Source of the DNA: Streptomyces cellulosae
Lineage (GTDB): Bacteria; Actinomycetota; Actinomycetes; Streptomycetales; Streptomycetaceae
NCBI RefSeq assembly: GCF_000721105.1
Contig: NZ_JOEV01000025.1
Span: 62,001-126,000, forward strand
Direction of reading: 5' to 3'
DNA length: 64,000 nt
Each line of letters opens with the position of its first letter. The stretch's first letter is position 1. The notes under the pieces are model-generated. The model made no database searches. It saw only the letters and a list, made by a program, of their open reading frames with translations, and was not told where the DNA came from. Of the stretch, positions 8,316-17,249 are shown piece after piece. The translations under genes and the position numbers were made by a program.

Positions 8316-9705
8316 GACGTCGCATCAGCCGCCCGCCGAACGGGCCGCCAGGGGCAAGGCGGCCCGTTCGGACGCGCCCCGCTCCAGCCATGCCCGGTTC
8401 GCACCGCACCCGAAGCGACCGGATCCGGTGGAGCTCATCGAGGCGCAGTCGCAGGCGCGGCTGCCGGAACTGGTGCCGATCCGCTACGGCCGGATGCTGG
8501 AGGCCCCCTTCCGCTTCTACCGGGGCGCTGCCGCGATCATGGCCGGAGACCTGGCCGAAACGCCCCGCACGGGGATCACCGCGCAGTGCTGCGGAGACGC
8601 GCACCTGCTGAACTTCCGGCTGCTCGCCTCACCCGAGCGGCGTCTGATGTTCGACATCAACGACTTCGACGAGACCCTCCCCGGCCCCTGGGAATGGGAC
8701 ATCAAGCGCCTGGCCGCCAGCCTGGCCATCGCGGGCCGGGCGAACGGCTATACGGACCTGGAACGCGCCGACATCGTGCGGGCCACCGTACGGTCGTACC
8801 GCGAGGCGATGCGCGGATTCGCCGGCATGCGGGACCTCGACGTCTGGTACGCCCGGATCGACGCCGACCGGCTCCAGGCGCTGGCGGCGCGGAAACTGGG
8901 CGCGCGCGGCCGCAGGCGGATGACGCGGACACTGGCCAAGGCCCGCACGCGGGACAACCTGCGGGCGTACGGCAAGCTGACCCGGCTGATCGACGGCAAG
9001 CGCAGGATCGCCCCCGATCCGCCGCTGATCACACCGATCGACGACCTTCTGCCGGGCCGCGAGCGTGACTCGGTCGAGGCGCAGATCCGTGGGCTCATCG
9101 AGCGCTACGGCCGGAGCCTGCAGTCGGACCGTCGCCACCTGCTCCAGCAGTACAGGCTCGTCGACACGGCCCGCAAAGTGGTGGGGGTCGGCAGCGTCGG
9201 TACCCGCTGCTGGGTCATCCTCATGCTCGGCAGGGACGACGACGACCCGCTGCTGTTGCAGGCCAAGGAAGCCGACCTGTCCGTGCTCGCCCCCCACGCC
9301 GGTGCGAGCGAGTACGACAACCAGGGGGAACGCGTCGTCTCCGGCCAGCGGTTGATGCAGGCCGCCAGTGACATCTTCCTCGGCTGGGAGCGGGTCACCG
9401 GCCTCGACGGGCGCCAACGGGACTTCTACGTCCGTCAGTTGCACGACTGGAAGGCGATAGCCGAGCCCGAACTCATGGTGCCCCGCGGGATGCGGGCCTT
9501 CGGAGAGATCTGCGGCGCCACTCTGGCCCGTGCCCACGCCAGATCCGGGGACCGTATCGCCATCGCCGCCTACCTGGGCCGCTCGGACGTCTTCGACCGG
9601 GCGCTCACCGAGTTCGCCGAGAGCTACGCCGACCAGAACGAACGGGACCACCAGGCCCTGGCCGACGCGGTGCGCGCCGGGCGGGTCGGCGCCGAGTCGG
9701 GGTGA
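8302..9705 (+). CDS. DUF2252 domain protein
   Basis: 467 residues matching the DUF2252 family along nearly its whole length. Typical blocks are FRFYRGAAAIMAGDL, TGITAQCCGDAHLLNFR, DINDFDETLPGPWEWD and a late LHDWKA region. The block order CGDAHLLNF followed by DINDFDE resembles the catalytic loop and metal-binding Asp of kinase-like folds, so a phosphotransferase activity is a reasonable guess, but no member known to me has a settled substrate. The ATG at 8302 overlaps the end of the DUF7144 gene; a later start cannot be excluded. It is soluble, so the partner membrane protein may localise it (inference). Confidence 0.88.
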   Translation: MPGPETSHQPPAERAARGKAARSDAPRSSHARFAPHPKRPDPVELIEAQSQARLPELVPIRYGRMLEAPFRFYRGAAAIMAGDLAETPRTGITAQCCGDAHLLNFRLLASPERRLMFDINDFDETLPGPWEWDIKRLAASLAIAGRANGYTDLERADIVRATVRSYREAMRGFAGMRDLDVWYARIDADRLQALAARKLGARGRRRMTRTLAKARTRDNLRAYGKLTRLIDGKRRIAPDPPLITPIDDLLPGRERDSVEAQIRGLIERYGRSLQSDRRHLLQQYRLVDTARKVVGVGSVGTRCWVILMLGRDDDDPLLLQAKEADLSVLAPHAGASEYDNQGERVVSGQRLMQAASDIFLGWERVTGLDGRQRDFYVRQLHDWKAIAEPELMVPRGMRAFGEICGATLARAHARSGDRIAIAAYLGRSDVFDRALTEFAESYADQNERDHQALADAVRAGRVGAESG

Positions 9706-9766
9706 GCGTGTGACCTCGCCCAGTCGCCGAAGCTCTTGAGTGCGGGGTCGATGCCCCGGTCGCCGC

Positions 9767-9787
9767 GGCCGCACCTGAGGTGCGGCC
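9767..9787. terminator. Bidirectional hairpin between convergent genes
   Basis: A perfect 9-bp stem (GGCCGCACC / GGTGCGGCC) with a TGA loop lies midway between the stop of the DUF2252 gene and the stop of the desaturase on the other strand. It is well placed to end transcription from both sides. No strong T-run follows, as is common in Streptomyces. Confidence 0.7.
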
Positions 9788-9817
9788 TCTGGTGCTCCAG
9801 GCCTCAGTGCTCCACGC

Positions 9818-10915
9818 TCAGTACTCCAGCTCGGGCCGGAGCGGGCCGCCGACGGCGTGGAGGTGCCGCAGCACCTGGGCGTAGGAGTCGAACAGACCGG
9901 TCTCGTGGTAGGCGATGTCGTGCCGGGCGCAGAAGGAGCGTATGAGCCGCTGGGCGGGACGCAGGCTGGGCCGGGGCATGGAGGGGAAGAGGTGGTGTTC
10001 GATCTGGTAGTTCAGCCCGCCGAGCGCGAAGTCGGTGAAGCGGTTGCCACGGATGTTGCGTGAGGTCAGGACCTGCCGACGCAGGAAGTCGATCTTGTCG
10101 TCCTTGGCGAACATGGGCATGCCCTTGTGGTTGGGCGCGAACGAGCACCCCATGTACAGCCCGAACAGTCCCTGGTGCACGGCGAGGAAGACCACGGCCT
10201 GGAGGGGGGACAGGACCAGGAACAGCGCGGCGAGGTAGCCGACGAAATGGGCCGTGAGCAGTCCTGCCTCGGCCAGTTTCGTCGACCGGGAGGTCATGGT
10301 GCCGGTGCGCTCCAGCAGTGCCCGTACACCGGCGACGTGCAGGGCGAGCCCTTCCAGGAGCAGCATCGGGAAGAACAGCCACGCCTGGTGACGGCCCAGC
10401 CAGGCGTACGCCCCGCTCCGGACCCGGGCCTGGTCCTCGGTGAACGCGATCGCGCCGTCGGCGATGTCGGGGTCGCGGTCGACGTGGTTGGGGTGGGAGT
10501 GGTGCCGGTTGTGCTTGGAGATCCACCAGCCGTAGCTCATCCCGATCAGCAGGTCGGTGTGCACGCGACCGAGCAGGTTGTTGACGCGCTTGGAGGCGGC
10601 GATCTGGTGGTGCCCGGCGTCGTGCCCGATGAACCCGGTCTGGGTGAACATCACCGCGAGGAAGGCAGCGGTCACCAGCTGCCACCACGACTGCCCGATC
10701 AGGGCGAACGCTGTCCATCCGGCGGCCAGCAGGAGCAGGTTCCCCCCGACCTTGAGGGAGTAGTAGACCGGGCGCCGCTTCAGCAGCCCGCTCTTCTTCA
10801 CCTCCCGGGACAGCGCGGCGTACTCACTGCCCCGGCTGCCGGGCTGGAGTGTGGTCGTCCCGGCGCGATCCGCCGGACCAGGACCAGTACCCCGGTCGAT
10901 GATGTCAGTCGTCAC
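9818..10915 (-). CDS. Membrane fatty acid desaturase (front-end type)
   Basis: 365 residues from a GTG at 10915 with AAGGAG five bases before it. The three histidine boxes that hold the diiron centre are intact: HDAGHH (98-103), HNRHH (135-139) and QIEHH (304-308). The Q in the third box is typical of front-end or linoleoyl-type desaturases such as mycobacterial DesA3. Hydrophobic pairs near 57-95 and in the middle anchor it in the membrane. It inserts a double bond into a membrane acyl chain using O2 and an electron donor; no ferredoxin or reductase gene adjoins. A strong inverted repeat in the leader hints at control. Confidence 0.92.
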   Translation of the reverse strand: MTTDIIDRGTGPGPADRAGTTTLQPGSRGSEYAALSREVKKSGLLKRRPVYYSLKVGGNLLLLAAGWTAFALIGQSWWQLVTAAFLAVMFTQTGFIGHDAGHHQIAASKRVNNLLGRVHTDLLIGMSYGWWISKHNRHHSHPNHVDRDPDIADGAIAFTEDQARVRSGAYAWLGRHQAWLFFPMLLLEGLALHVAGVRALLERTGTMTSRSTKLAEAGLLTAHFVGYLAALFLVLSPLQAVVFLAVHQGLFGLYMGCSFAPNHKGMPMFAKDDKIDFLRRQVLTSRNIRGNRFTDFALGGLNYQIEHHLFPSMPRPSLRPAQRLIRSFCARHDIAYHETGLFDSYAQVLRHLHAVGGPLRPELEY

Positions 10916-10941
10916 TTGTCTCCTTCGAGACGGCGAGAAGT

Positions 10942-10967
10942 CGGACCACGCGCGCTCGCGTGGTCCG
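10942..10967. promoter_or_regulatory. Perfect inverted repeat in desaturase leader
   Basis: Arms CGGACCACGCG and CGCGTGGTCCG (11 bp) flank a CGCT loop, about 27 bp upstream of the desaturase GTG. It could be an operator or an RNA hairpin in the 5' leader. A terminator is unlikely so close to a good start. Confidence 0.6.
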
Positions 10968-11317
10968 GGCTGCTGGTCGTCTGCCGCCGAAGAAAACCCC
11001 CGAAGCGACGAGCACCCGCTGTCAGAGCTTCGCGGGCGCTCCACGGTCGCACACTTCAACCACAACCACCCGCTCCAACGGTCGGGGCGCGGGGAAGGTT
11101 CCCGGTCGGGCGGGACGGGTCCCGCAGGGGAGCGCCGTCAGGTGGCGCCGGAGGCGTCCGGGGCTCGGTCACCTCGCGGAACGCGTCACCCTGCCCCACC
11201 CGCGCGACGAGAACGAGACCTACGACACCATGCTCCGCCCCGCGGGGCGGCAGCCGGACATCGAGGAGGTACGGCTGTCCCGGCGTCGCGCGGCGGAGCA
11301 GAGCGTGGGCAGCGGGC
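10968..11317. other. Intergenic region upstream of desaturase
   Basis: About 350 bases between the desaturase promoter side and the end of the secreted glycosidase. It should hold the desaturase promoter. On the plus strand 11177-11320 reads as a protein-like tail (LAERVTLPHPRDENETYDTML) with no start and no family I recognise; it may be a gene fragment. No clear terminator seen. Confidence 0.4.
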
Positions 11318-13123
11318 CTACCGGACGAGCTCCCAGTCCTGCGAGCCGTCCTGCGTCGCCGTCTGCAGGGTCAGCGGCGCCCCGGCGGACGCGCCGGTCA
11401 GGTACAGCCCGGTGTTCTTGACCGCCTGCAGTCTGTAGAACCCGTCGCTGGTCCTGACGAGATTCCAGCTGCCGGTGGCGCTGTTGTCGACCCACTGGCC
11501 GATCCGCTGGCCGGCCGTCGCGTTCCCGGTCCAGATGGCGGCCGCGCGGCCGCCCGACTTGTTCAGCAGGGTCGTGCCGCCGTTCGGCTCGGTGACCACA
11601 TGCCAGTACTGGGTGTCCTCGTTCGCCGCCGACCCGGGGTCCTCCAGGACGACGTCGGGAACGTCCCCGTTGCCGATGTTCGCGTCATTGGTCTTGTTCC
11701 CGGTGCCGATCACCTGGTCGGTCTTGCGGTTCACCAGCTGGTAGTAGGCGCCGTCGGAGTGGCCGAGGTCGACCTCGGCGTAGGCGAGCGTCGACGTGCC
11801 CTGGTTGTTGAGGATCGCGAGGCGGCCGGTGCCGTCGACGTACTGCAGGTTGCGGCTGTAGCCGGCCGGGGAGGTCGTCTGGTACTCCTTCCAGACCCCG
11901 TTGCCGCGTCCGCTCTCGTTGACCCAGACGTTGCCGCTGCCGGCCGCGTTGTACACCAGGCGCCCTCCGGGAAGCCTGATGACGACCGGACTGCCGCCGG
12001 TCGCCAGAGCGTGCGAGCCGGTGTCCACCGGCAGCGAGGTGACGCCGTCGCCGGTGGGGGAGCCGGTGTAGAACTTCAACGGGTCGGTGGCGATCCGGTA
12101 CCTGGTGTTCGCTCCGCCGCCCCAGTACTCGTAGGTGAGGAGCCACTTGCCGTCCGTCATGCGCACGACGTTGGCCATGCCCGGACGGCCACCGCCGATC
12201 TCCGTCTTGCCGCCTCCCATGTCCTGGGTCAGTCCGGCGATGTCGACGACGGGGGCGCTCCACGCCGCGCTGCGGCCGTCCCAGGTCTTGTGGACGAGGA
12301 TCTGGCCCAGGGAGTCCTTCGCCGTGTCGTTCGCGGGGTCCGGAGTCGGGACGCCGGTCGTCGCGTCGAAGCCGGTGTAGTCGTTCTCGTCGGAGTAGTA
12401 GCAGACGAGCCGGCCCTTGTAGACCATCAGGTACGGCTCCCACAGCGGATCCGTCTGCTTGCCGGTGTTGGCGTTCGCGATGTTCTGGCCGGTCGCGCCC
12501 GCGCTGCCGCCCTGCCAGCCGCCGGCGGCGACGACGTTGACGACCTTCCACGTCACGCCGTCGTCGGTGCTGGAGTACAGGGCGATCGCCAGGTTCTTGC
12601 GGTCCCCGTCGTTGGTCGGCGTCCAGTTCGGGTCGGCCGCCTTGTGTTCCTTGTAGTAGTAGTCGTCACCCGACACGACACTCGCCAGCAGCAGCGTGCC
12701 CTGCTTCAGGTTCCCGACGTCCTGCGGAAGCGTGTAGAGGTAGGGGTTGGTCCAGTTGCTCGTGTACTTCGCGTACGCGGGGTCGCTGGAGAGGTACGCC
12801 GGAGCCTTCACCTCCGACAGCGGTTGCCACGTCGTTCCGTGGTCGTCGCTCTTGTAGACGGGGAGCGTCTGCTGGTCCGCGCTGCCCGTCGCCGGTACGA
12901 CGGTGGACTTCTCGAACGACGCGACCAGCCGACCGCTCGGCAGCTGCGCCGACTTGGGGTAGATCGCGCAGTTCCCGCGCCCCTTCAGGCACGGATCGCT
13001 GCCGAGCTGGTACAGGATCCCGCCCGTCGGGTTGTACGCCTGCGCGCCGGCCATGGGAATCGCCAGCATCGCGGCTGCCGCGGCGAAGGTTCCCAGCGCC
13101 TGCCCCAGTCTTCTTCTCTGCAT
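11318..13123 (-). CDS. Secreted sialidase-fold glycosidase with lectin domain
   Basis: 601 residues from the ATG at 13123, preceded by GAGGAGG. Residues 1-29 are a signal peptide (basic start, Ala-rich core, AQA cleavage site). Residues about 30-440 carry propeller-type repeats including SDDHGTTW and STDDGVTW (Asp-box motifs), as in the sialidase superfamily. GH93 exo-arabinanases share this fold and suit the neighbours, but that is a guess. Residues about 455-601 are a ricin-like trefoil (YYQLVNRKT, QYWHVV, QDWELVR) for sugar binding. It is last in the polysaccharide operon, 97 bp after the GH42 gene. Database labels would probably be exo-alpha-sialidase; a real sialic-acid role looks unlikely here. 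Confidence 0.8.
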   Translation of the reverse strand: MQRRRLGQALGTFAAAAAMLAIPMAGAQAYNPTGGILYQLGSDPCLKGRGNCAIYPKSAQLPSGRLVASFEKSTVVPATGSADQQTLPVYKSDDHGTTWQPLSEVKAPAYLSSDPAYAKYTSNWTNPYLYTLPQDVGNLKQGTLLLASVVSGDDYYYKEHKAADPNWTPTNDGDRKNLAIALYSSTDDGVTWKVVNVVAAGGWQGGSAGATGQNIANANTGKQTDPLWEPYLMVYKGRLVCYYSDENDYTGFDATTGVPTPDPANDTAKDSLGQILVHKTWDGRSAAWSAPVVDIAGLTQDMGGGKTEIGGGRPGMANVVRMTDGKWLLTYEYWGGGANTRYRIATDPLKFYTGSPTGDGVTSLPVDTGSHALATGGSPVVIRLPGGRLVYNAAGSGNVWVNESGRGNGVWKEYQTTSPAGYSRNLQYVDGTGRLAILNNQGTSTLAYAEVDLGHSDGAYYQLVNRKTDQVIGTGNKTNDANIGNGDVPDVVLEDPGSAANEDTQYWHVVTEPNGGTTLLNKSGGRAAAIWTGNATAGQRIGQWVDNSATGSWNLVRTSDGFYRLQAVKNTGLYLTGASAGAPLTLQTATQDGSQDWELVR

Positions 13124-13163
13124 AGCCCCTCCTCGGGGGACGACCACGGTGATGCCTGCAAGG

Positions 13164-13216
13164 GGTGGATCAAGAGGGTGGATCAAGAGGGTGGATCAAG
13201 AGGGTGGTTCAAGAGG
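13164..13216. repeat. 13-bp tandem repeat between two glycosidase genes
   Basis: Three exact copies and two degraded copies of GGTGGATCAAGAG fill the gap between the GH42 stop and the start of the downstream glycosidase. The repeat sits in the intercistronic mRNA, about 40 nt upstream of that gene's ribosome site. Confidence 0.9.
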
Positions 13217-13220
13217 CGGA

Positions 13221-15356
13221 TCAGGAGACGAACACGCGGACGTCCCAGGCGCCGAGGTCCAGCGCCGTTCCCGCGGGCAGGGCCGCGTCGGCCAGGGCGT
13301 CGGTGAGGCCCACCGGAGCGGGGAGGCTCGCCGGCTCCCAGCTCCAGTTGTGGACGATGTGGACGCGCCGTCCGTCGGGGGAGGTGCCGCTCGTCACGGT
13401 GACGGAGGCCGGGAGGTCCCGCCAGGCGCTGCCGGAGGCCGGCGCCAGCCACATGGCGAGTGCCTGGGCGAGGTCGTGGCCGGGGACGGTGCCGACGCAG
13501 GTGACACGGCCCGCCCCGTGCCGGCGGGTGGTGACCGCGGGCCAGCGGCCGAAGTGCGGGTGGTCGTACGTGACCAGCACATCGGCGTCGGTGACGGTGA
13601 GACCGTCCGCCCATCGCGTCGCCGTCGCGCCCTCGGTCAGGTCGAGCGGCCCGCCGGGCGCGGAGCGCACGGGGATCTCCGCCGCGAGGTTGCTGAATTC
13701 GTCGTACGTCACTCCCGCGGCCCCTGTCAGCCGCCCGGGGGCCGGTTCCTGCCGGGCCCGGGCCTCGTGGTCGGCGTAGCCGGTGCGCGGACCGAGGACC
13801 AGGTGACCGCCCGCCTCCGCGTAGGCCGCGAACCAGTCGAGCGTCGAGTCGGCGGCGAGGTACAACGCCGGGACGACGAGGACGGGGTGGCGGCGGACGG
13901 CCTCCTCGGGCGTGATGCCCTCACGCTCGCCGCGCGGGTCGTGGAGCTGGCGGGCGTGGACGATGCGGACCTGGCGGCCGGCCTCGAACGCGCCGCGGTA
14001 GAAGGGGTCGAAGATGCGGTGGTAGGCCTCCGGGTCGGGCCGGCCGTCCGGCTTGGCCAGCGGCGGGTACTTCTGCATGAGCCACTTGCTCGGCGTCGAG
14101 TACACCATCGTGATGTCGGCGTCCGGTTCGAGCCCGGCGACAAGCGGACCGGCCGCCTCGAACTCGGCTCCCAGGCGAGCGAGTTCGGCGTAGGTGCGGC
14201 CGGGCCTGCCGGTGTGCGGCAGGATGCCGCCCCAGTACGTCTCCGCGCCGAAGTGCAGGGTGTGCCAGTGCCAGTACTCGATCATGCGGGCCCCGCGCCC
14301 GACGAGCGCCCAGGCGGCCTGCCGCCACTGCCCGTCGTAGGCGGGCCGGTTGTCCCAGGGGAAGCCGATGGAGCCGGCGTTGGTCTCGGTGACCAGGAAC
14401 GGCTCCTGACGCGAGGCGAACATCCAGTCGGCGGTCTGGTAAAGCGACCACACGCCGGTCGTCTTCCAGCTCTGCTCGTGGTCGTCGGGCGTGGGATCGG
14501 GCAGCAGGAGCCCGTCCTGCATGTCGTAGTAGGGGTTGCCGGAGGCGATGTCGAGACGGTCGGTCAGCTCGTCGTCCTCCACCGCGGGGCGCTTGTAGGA
14601 GATGCAGGTGGTGACGAAGTGCTCGGGCCGGGCGTACTCGCGGACGATGTCGGCCTGCCAGCCGATGAACTCGGTGACCTGGCGGGCCTGGAACTCCCGC
14701 CAGGCGACGTCGTACTGCGGCTGGGCGTTGCCGTCCGGGGTCCACAGGTCCGCCCACGTGGACAGCCGGTGCGACCAGTAGACCAGGCCCCACTCGCGGT
14801 TGAGGGTCTCCACGTCGCCGTACCTGTCCCGCAGGTGGTCCACGAAGCGCTGGAAGACGCCGTGGTTGTGGAGCAGTTCGTTGCCCGGTTCGTTGTCGAC
14901 CTGGAAGCCGATGACGGCCGGGTGGTCGGCATACCGGGCGACGATCTTACGGATCACCCGCTCGGCGTGGAACCGGAACGCCGGGTGGGTGAGGTCGACC
15001 TCCTGGCGGGCGCCCCAGCCGATGCGCTCGCCGGTGTGCCGTTCGCCCGTGATCTCCGGGTACTGCCGGGCCAGCCACGGCGGCACGGCGTACGTCGGCG
15101 TGCCGAGGACCACGGAGATGCCCCGTTCGTGGGCGCCGTCCAGCACCGGCTGGAGCCAGTCCAGGTCGAAGCGTCCGCTCGTAGGCTCCCAGGTCGACCA
15201 CACCGACTCGCCGACCCGGATGACGGTGAGATGCGCGTCGGCCATCAGGTCGAGGTCGGTCTTGAGACGCTCGTCGGGGCGGTCGGTGCCGTAGGGGGGC
15301 CGGTATTCGTGGTAGTACGCGGCGCCGAAGAGGACGCGGGCAGGCAGAGCCGCCAT
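13221..15356 (-). CDS. GH42 beta-galactosidase
   Basis: 711 residues from the ATG at 15356 with GGAGG eight bases upstream; no signal peptide, so cytoplasmic. Residues about 10-385 form the GH42 TIM barrel, opening with LFGAAYYHEYRP. The acid/base is Glu156 in FQVDNEPGN and the nucleophile Glu324 in LVTETNAGS, both in the expected contexts. Residues about 395-600 match the trimerisation (Rossmann-like) domain, then a C-terminal beta domain. It removes terminal beta-galactose, probably from galacto-oligosaccharides brought in by the adjacent permeases. It follows the MalG-type gene by 66 nt on the same strand. Confidence 0.93.
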   Translation of the reverse strand: MAALPARVLFGAAYYHEYRPPYGTDRPDERLKTDLDLMADAHLTVIRVGESVWSTWEPTSGRFDLDWLQPVLDGAHERGISVVLGTPTYAVPPWLARQYPEITGERHTGERIGWGARQEVDLTHPAFRFHAERVIRKIVARYADHPAVIGFQVDNEPGNELLHNHGVFQRFVDHLRDRYGDVETLNREWGLVYWSHRLSTWADLWTPDGNAQPQYDVAWREFQARQVTEFIGWQADIVREYARPEHFVTTCISYKRPAVEDDELTDRLDIASGNPYYDMQDGLLLPDPTPDDHEQSWKTTGVWSLYQTADWMFASRQEPFLVTETNAGSIGFPWDNRPAYDGQWRQAAWALVGRGARMIEYWHWHTLHFGAETYWGGILPHTGRPGRTYAELARLGAEFEAAGPLVAGLEPDADITMVYSTPSKWLMQKYPPLAKPDGRPDPEAYHRIFDPFYRGAFEAGRQVRIVHARQLHDPRGEREGITPEEAVRRHPVLVVPALYLAADSTLDWFAAYAEAGGHLVLGPRTGYADHEARARQEPAPGRLTGAAGVTYDEFSNLAAEIPVRSAPGGPLDLTEGATATRWADGLTVTDADVLVTYDHPHFGRWPAVTTRRHGAGRVTCVGTVPGHDLAQALAMWLAPASGSAWRDLPASVTVTSGTSPDGRRVHIVHNWSWEPASLPAPVGLTDALADAALPAGTALDLGAWDVRVFVS

Positions 15357-15422
15357 GAAGGAAACCTCCGAGGAAGAGTGGGACGAGGGCTGCGCCCTCC
15401 TGTGTGACACGAGGGCCGCGCC

Positions 15423-16352
15423 CTACTGCTTGACGCCGCCCGCGGCCAGGCCGCTCTGCCAGTACCGCTGGAGCAGGAGGAAGGCCACGACGAGGGGCAG
15501 GATCGAGATCAGGGAGCCGGTCACGACCAGCGCGAGCATGTCGCTGCTGGAGCCGGCCCCACCGTTCTGCGCCTGCGCGGCCCAGGAGGACAGGCCGACC
15601 GTGATCGGATACAGGTCCGGGTCGTTCAGCATGATCAGCGGCAGGAAGTAGTTGTTCCAGGTCGCCACGAGCGTGAACAGCAGCACCGTCACCAGGCCGG
15701 GTCCCAGCAGCCTGAGCACGATCCCGAAGAAGATCCGGGCCTCGCCGGCGCCGTCGATCCGGGCGGCCTCCAGGAGGCTGTCCGGGACGGCGTCCTGGGC
15801 GTAGATGCGCATGAGGTACAGGCCGAACGGGTTGACCAGCGAGGGCAGGATGATCGCCCACGGGGTGTTGACCAGGCCCGCCTTGGCGAAGAGCAGGTAG
15901 GTCGGGATCGCCAGGGCCGTGGTCGGGACCATGACGGCGCCGAGGACCAGGTTGAAGGCGGCCCGGTCGCCGCGGAAGCGGAACTTGGCGAAACCGTATC
16001 CGCCGGCGGCGGCGAGCAGCGCCGCCCCGACCGCGCTGACACCCGCGTACAGCACCGTGTTGAGCAGCCAGTGCACGAAGACCCCGTCGTCCTGGGTGAA
16101 GGTCTTCTCGACGTTCGTCAGCAGCTGCGGGGCGTGCGAGAACCACAGGCCGAAGCTGTTGAACAGGTCCTGGGCGCTCTTGGTCGAGGCGATCAGCAGC
16201 CAGAACAGCGGGAGGAGGAAGTACGCCAGAACCGCCAGCATGGCGATCGTCAGCGGGGTGCTGCGGTGGGCCCGGCGCTTTGTGGCGGCAGCGGTGTGCA
16301 CCCGTTCCGTCGCCTTGGGCGCGACCGGGGCCGCAGGGGTGGTCGTCGTCAC
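15423..16352 (-). CDS. Sugar ABC transporter permease, MalG type
   Basis: 309 residues from a GTG at 16352 with AGGAGG six bases upstream. A ~35-residue Ala/Thr-rich cytoplasmic leader precedes six membrane helices. The ATPase-docking loop is LLEAARIDGAGEARIFF, and the protein ends SGLAAGGVKQ as MalG proteins do. Its start overlaps the stop of the MalF-type gene by four bases. It forms the channel with that protein for the lipoprotein encoded just upstream. No ATPase gene is present, so energy probably comes from a shared MsiK-like subunit encoded elsewhere. Confidence 0.93.
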   Translation of the reverse strand: MTTTTPAAPVAPKATERVHTAAATKRRAHRSTPLTIAMLAVLAYFLLPLFWLLIASTKSAQDLFNSFGLWFSHAPQLLTNVEKTFTQDDGVFVHWLLNTVLYAGVSAVGAALLAAAGGYGFAKFRFRGDRAAFNLVLGAVMVPTTALAIPTYLLFAKAGLVNTPWAIILPSLVNPFGLYLMRIYAQDAVPDSLLEAARIDGAGEARIFFGIVLRLLGPGLVTVLLFTLVATWNNYFLPLIMLNDPDLYPITVGLSSWAAQAQNGGAGSSSDMLALVVTGSLISILPLVVAFLLLQRYWQSGLAAGGVKQ

Positions 16353-17248
16353 GGGGTCCTCCTGCGGTTCGCGGTGAGCAGGACGGCGTAGGAGGCGATC
16401 ACGATGACGAGGCCGAGGAGGAAGGACACCGTGGCCGCGTAGTTGACCTGCTGGCCGGTGAAGGCGAGCGAGTAGGCGTAGAGGTTGGCGGTGTAGGAGC
16501 TGCTGATGACGTCGGGCGCGATCTTCATCAACAGGCTCGGCTCGTTGAACAGCTGGAAGCTGCCGATCACCGAGAACAGCAGGGTGAGCAGGATGGCGGG
16601 CCGCAGCGCCGGCAGCTTGATGGACCAGGCGGTACGCCAGGCACCGGCCCCGTCCATCGAGGCCGCCTCGTACAGCTCGTGGGGGATCGTCCGCAGGGCG
16701 GCGTACAGGATGATCATGTTGTAGCCGACGAACTCCCAGGTCACGATGTTCGCCAGGCTGCCGAGCATCCAGCTGTCGCTGAGGAAGTCCGGGACCGGCA
16801 GGCTCAGCTTCCGGCTCAGCTGGGCGAAGGGGCCGAAGTCCGGTCCGTACAGGTAGCCCCACATCAGGGTCGCGACCACGCTCGGCACGGCGTACGGGAC
16901 GAAGATGCCCAGCCGGATCACCCGCGCGAGCCGCAGCAGGCCGCTGTCGAGCGCGAGGGCGAACAGCAGCGCCAGCAGCAGCATCAACGGGACCTGGATG
17001 ACGAAGAACAGGGCGACGCGTCCGACGCCGTGGAGGAACTGGGAGTCCCCCAGGGCCTGGACGTAGTTGTCGAAGCCGACGAAGGCGGTGCCGCCGATCA
17101 ATCGTTCCTGGAACAGGCTGAGGTAGCCGGCGTAGCCGAGGGGCGCGAGGAACAGCAGCAGGAACAGCACCATGAACGGGGCGACGAACAGGGGGCCTGC
17201 CGAACGGCGCCGCCCCCTGGCGCGGGCCGTGGTGGTGGCGGTGGTCAT
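16349..17248 (-). CDS. Sugar ABC transporter permease, MalF type
   Basis: 299 residues, six membrane helices, with the docking loop LYEAASMDGAGAWRTA. The ATG at 17248 has AGGGGAGCTGAG before it and lies one base after the stop of the binding-protein gene, so the three transport genes are tightly coupled. With the MalG-type partner it imports the sugar that GH42 then cuts. The N-terminal run of Arg/Thr residues faces the cytoplasm. Confidence 0.93.
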   Translation of the reverse strand: MTTATTTARARGRRRSAGPLFVAPFMVLFLLLFLAPLGYAGYLSLFQERLIGGTAFVGFDNYVQALGDSQFLHGVGRVALFFVIQVPLMLLLALLFALALDSGLLRLARVIRLGIFVPYAVPSVVATLMWGYLYGPDFGPFAQLSRKLSLPVPDFLSDSWMLGSLANIVTWEFVGYNMIILYAALRTIPHELYEAASMDGAGAWRTAWSIKLPALRPAILLTLLFSVIGSFQLFNEPSLLMKIAPDVISSSYTANLYAYSLAFTGQQVNYAATVSFLLGLVIVIASYAVLLTANRRRTP

Positions 17249-17249
17249 C

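Noticed and set aside
10127..13306. 1059-codon open frame on the plus strand
   Set aside because: It lies opposite the desaturase and the secreted glycosidase and has the low-complexity V/G/R/D composition of an antisense shadow in GC-rich DNA; no motif or start signal.
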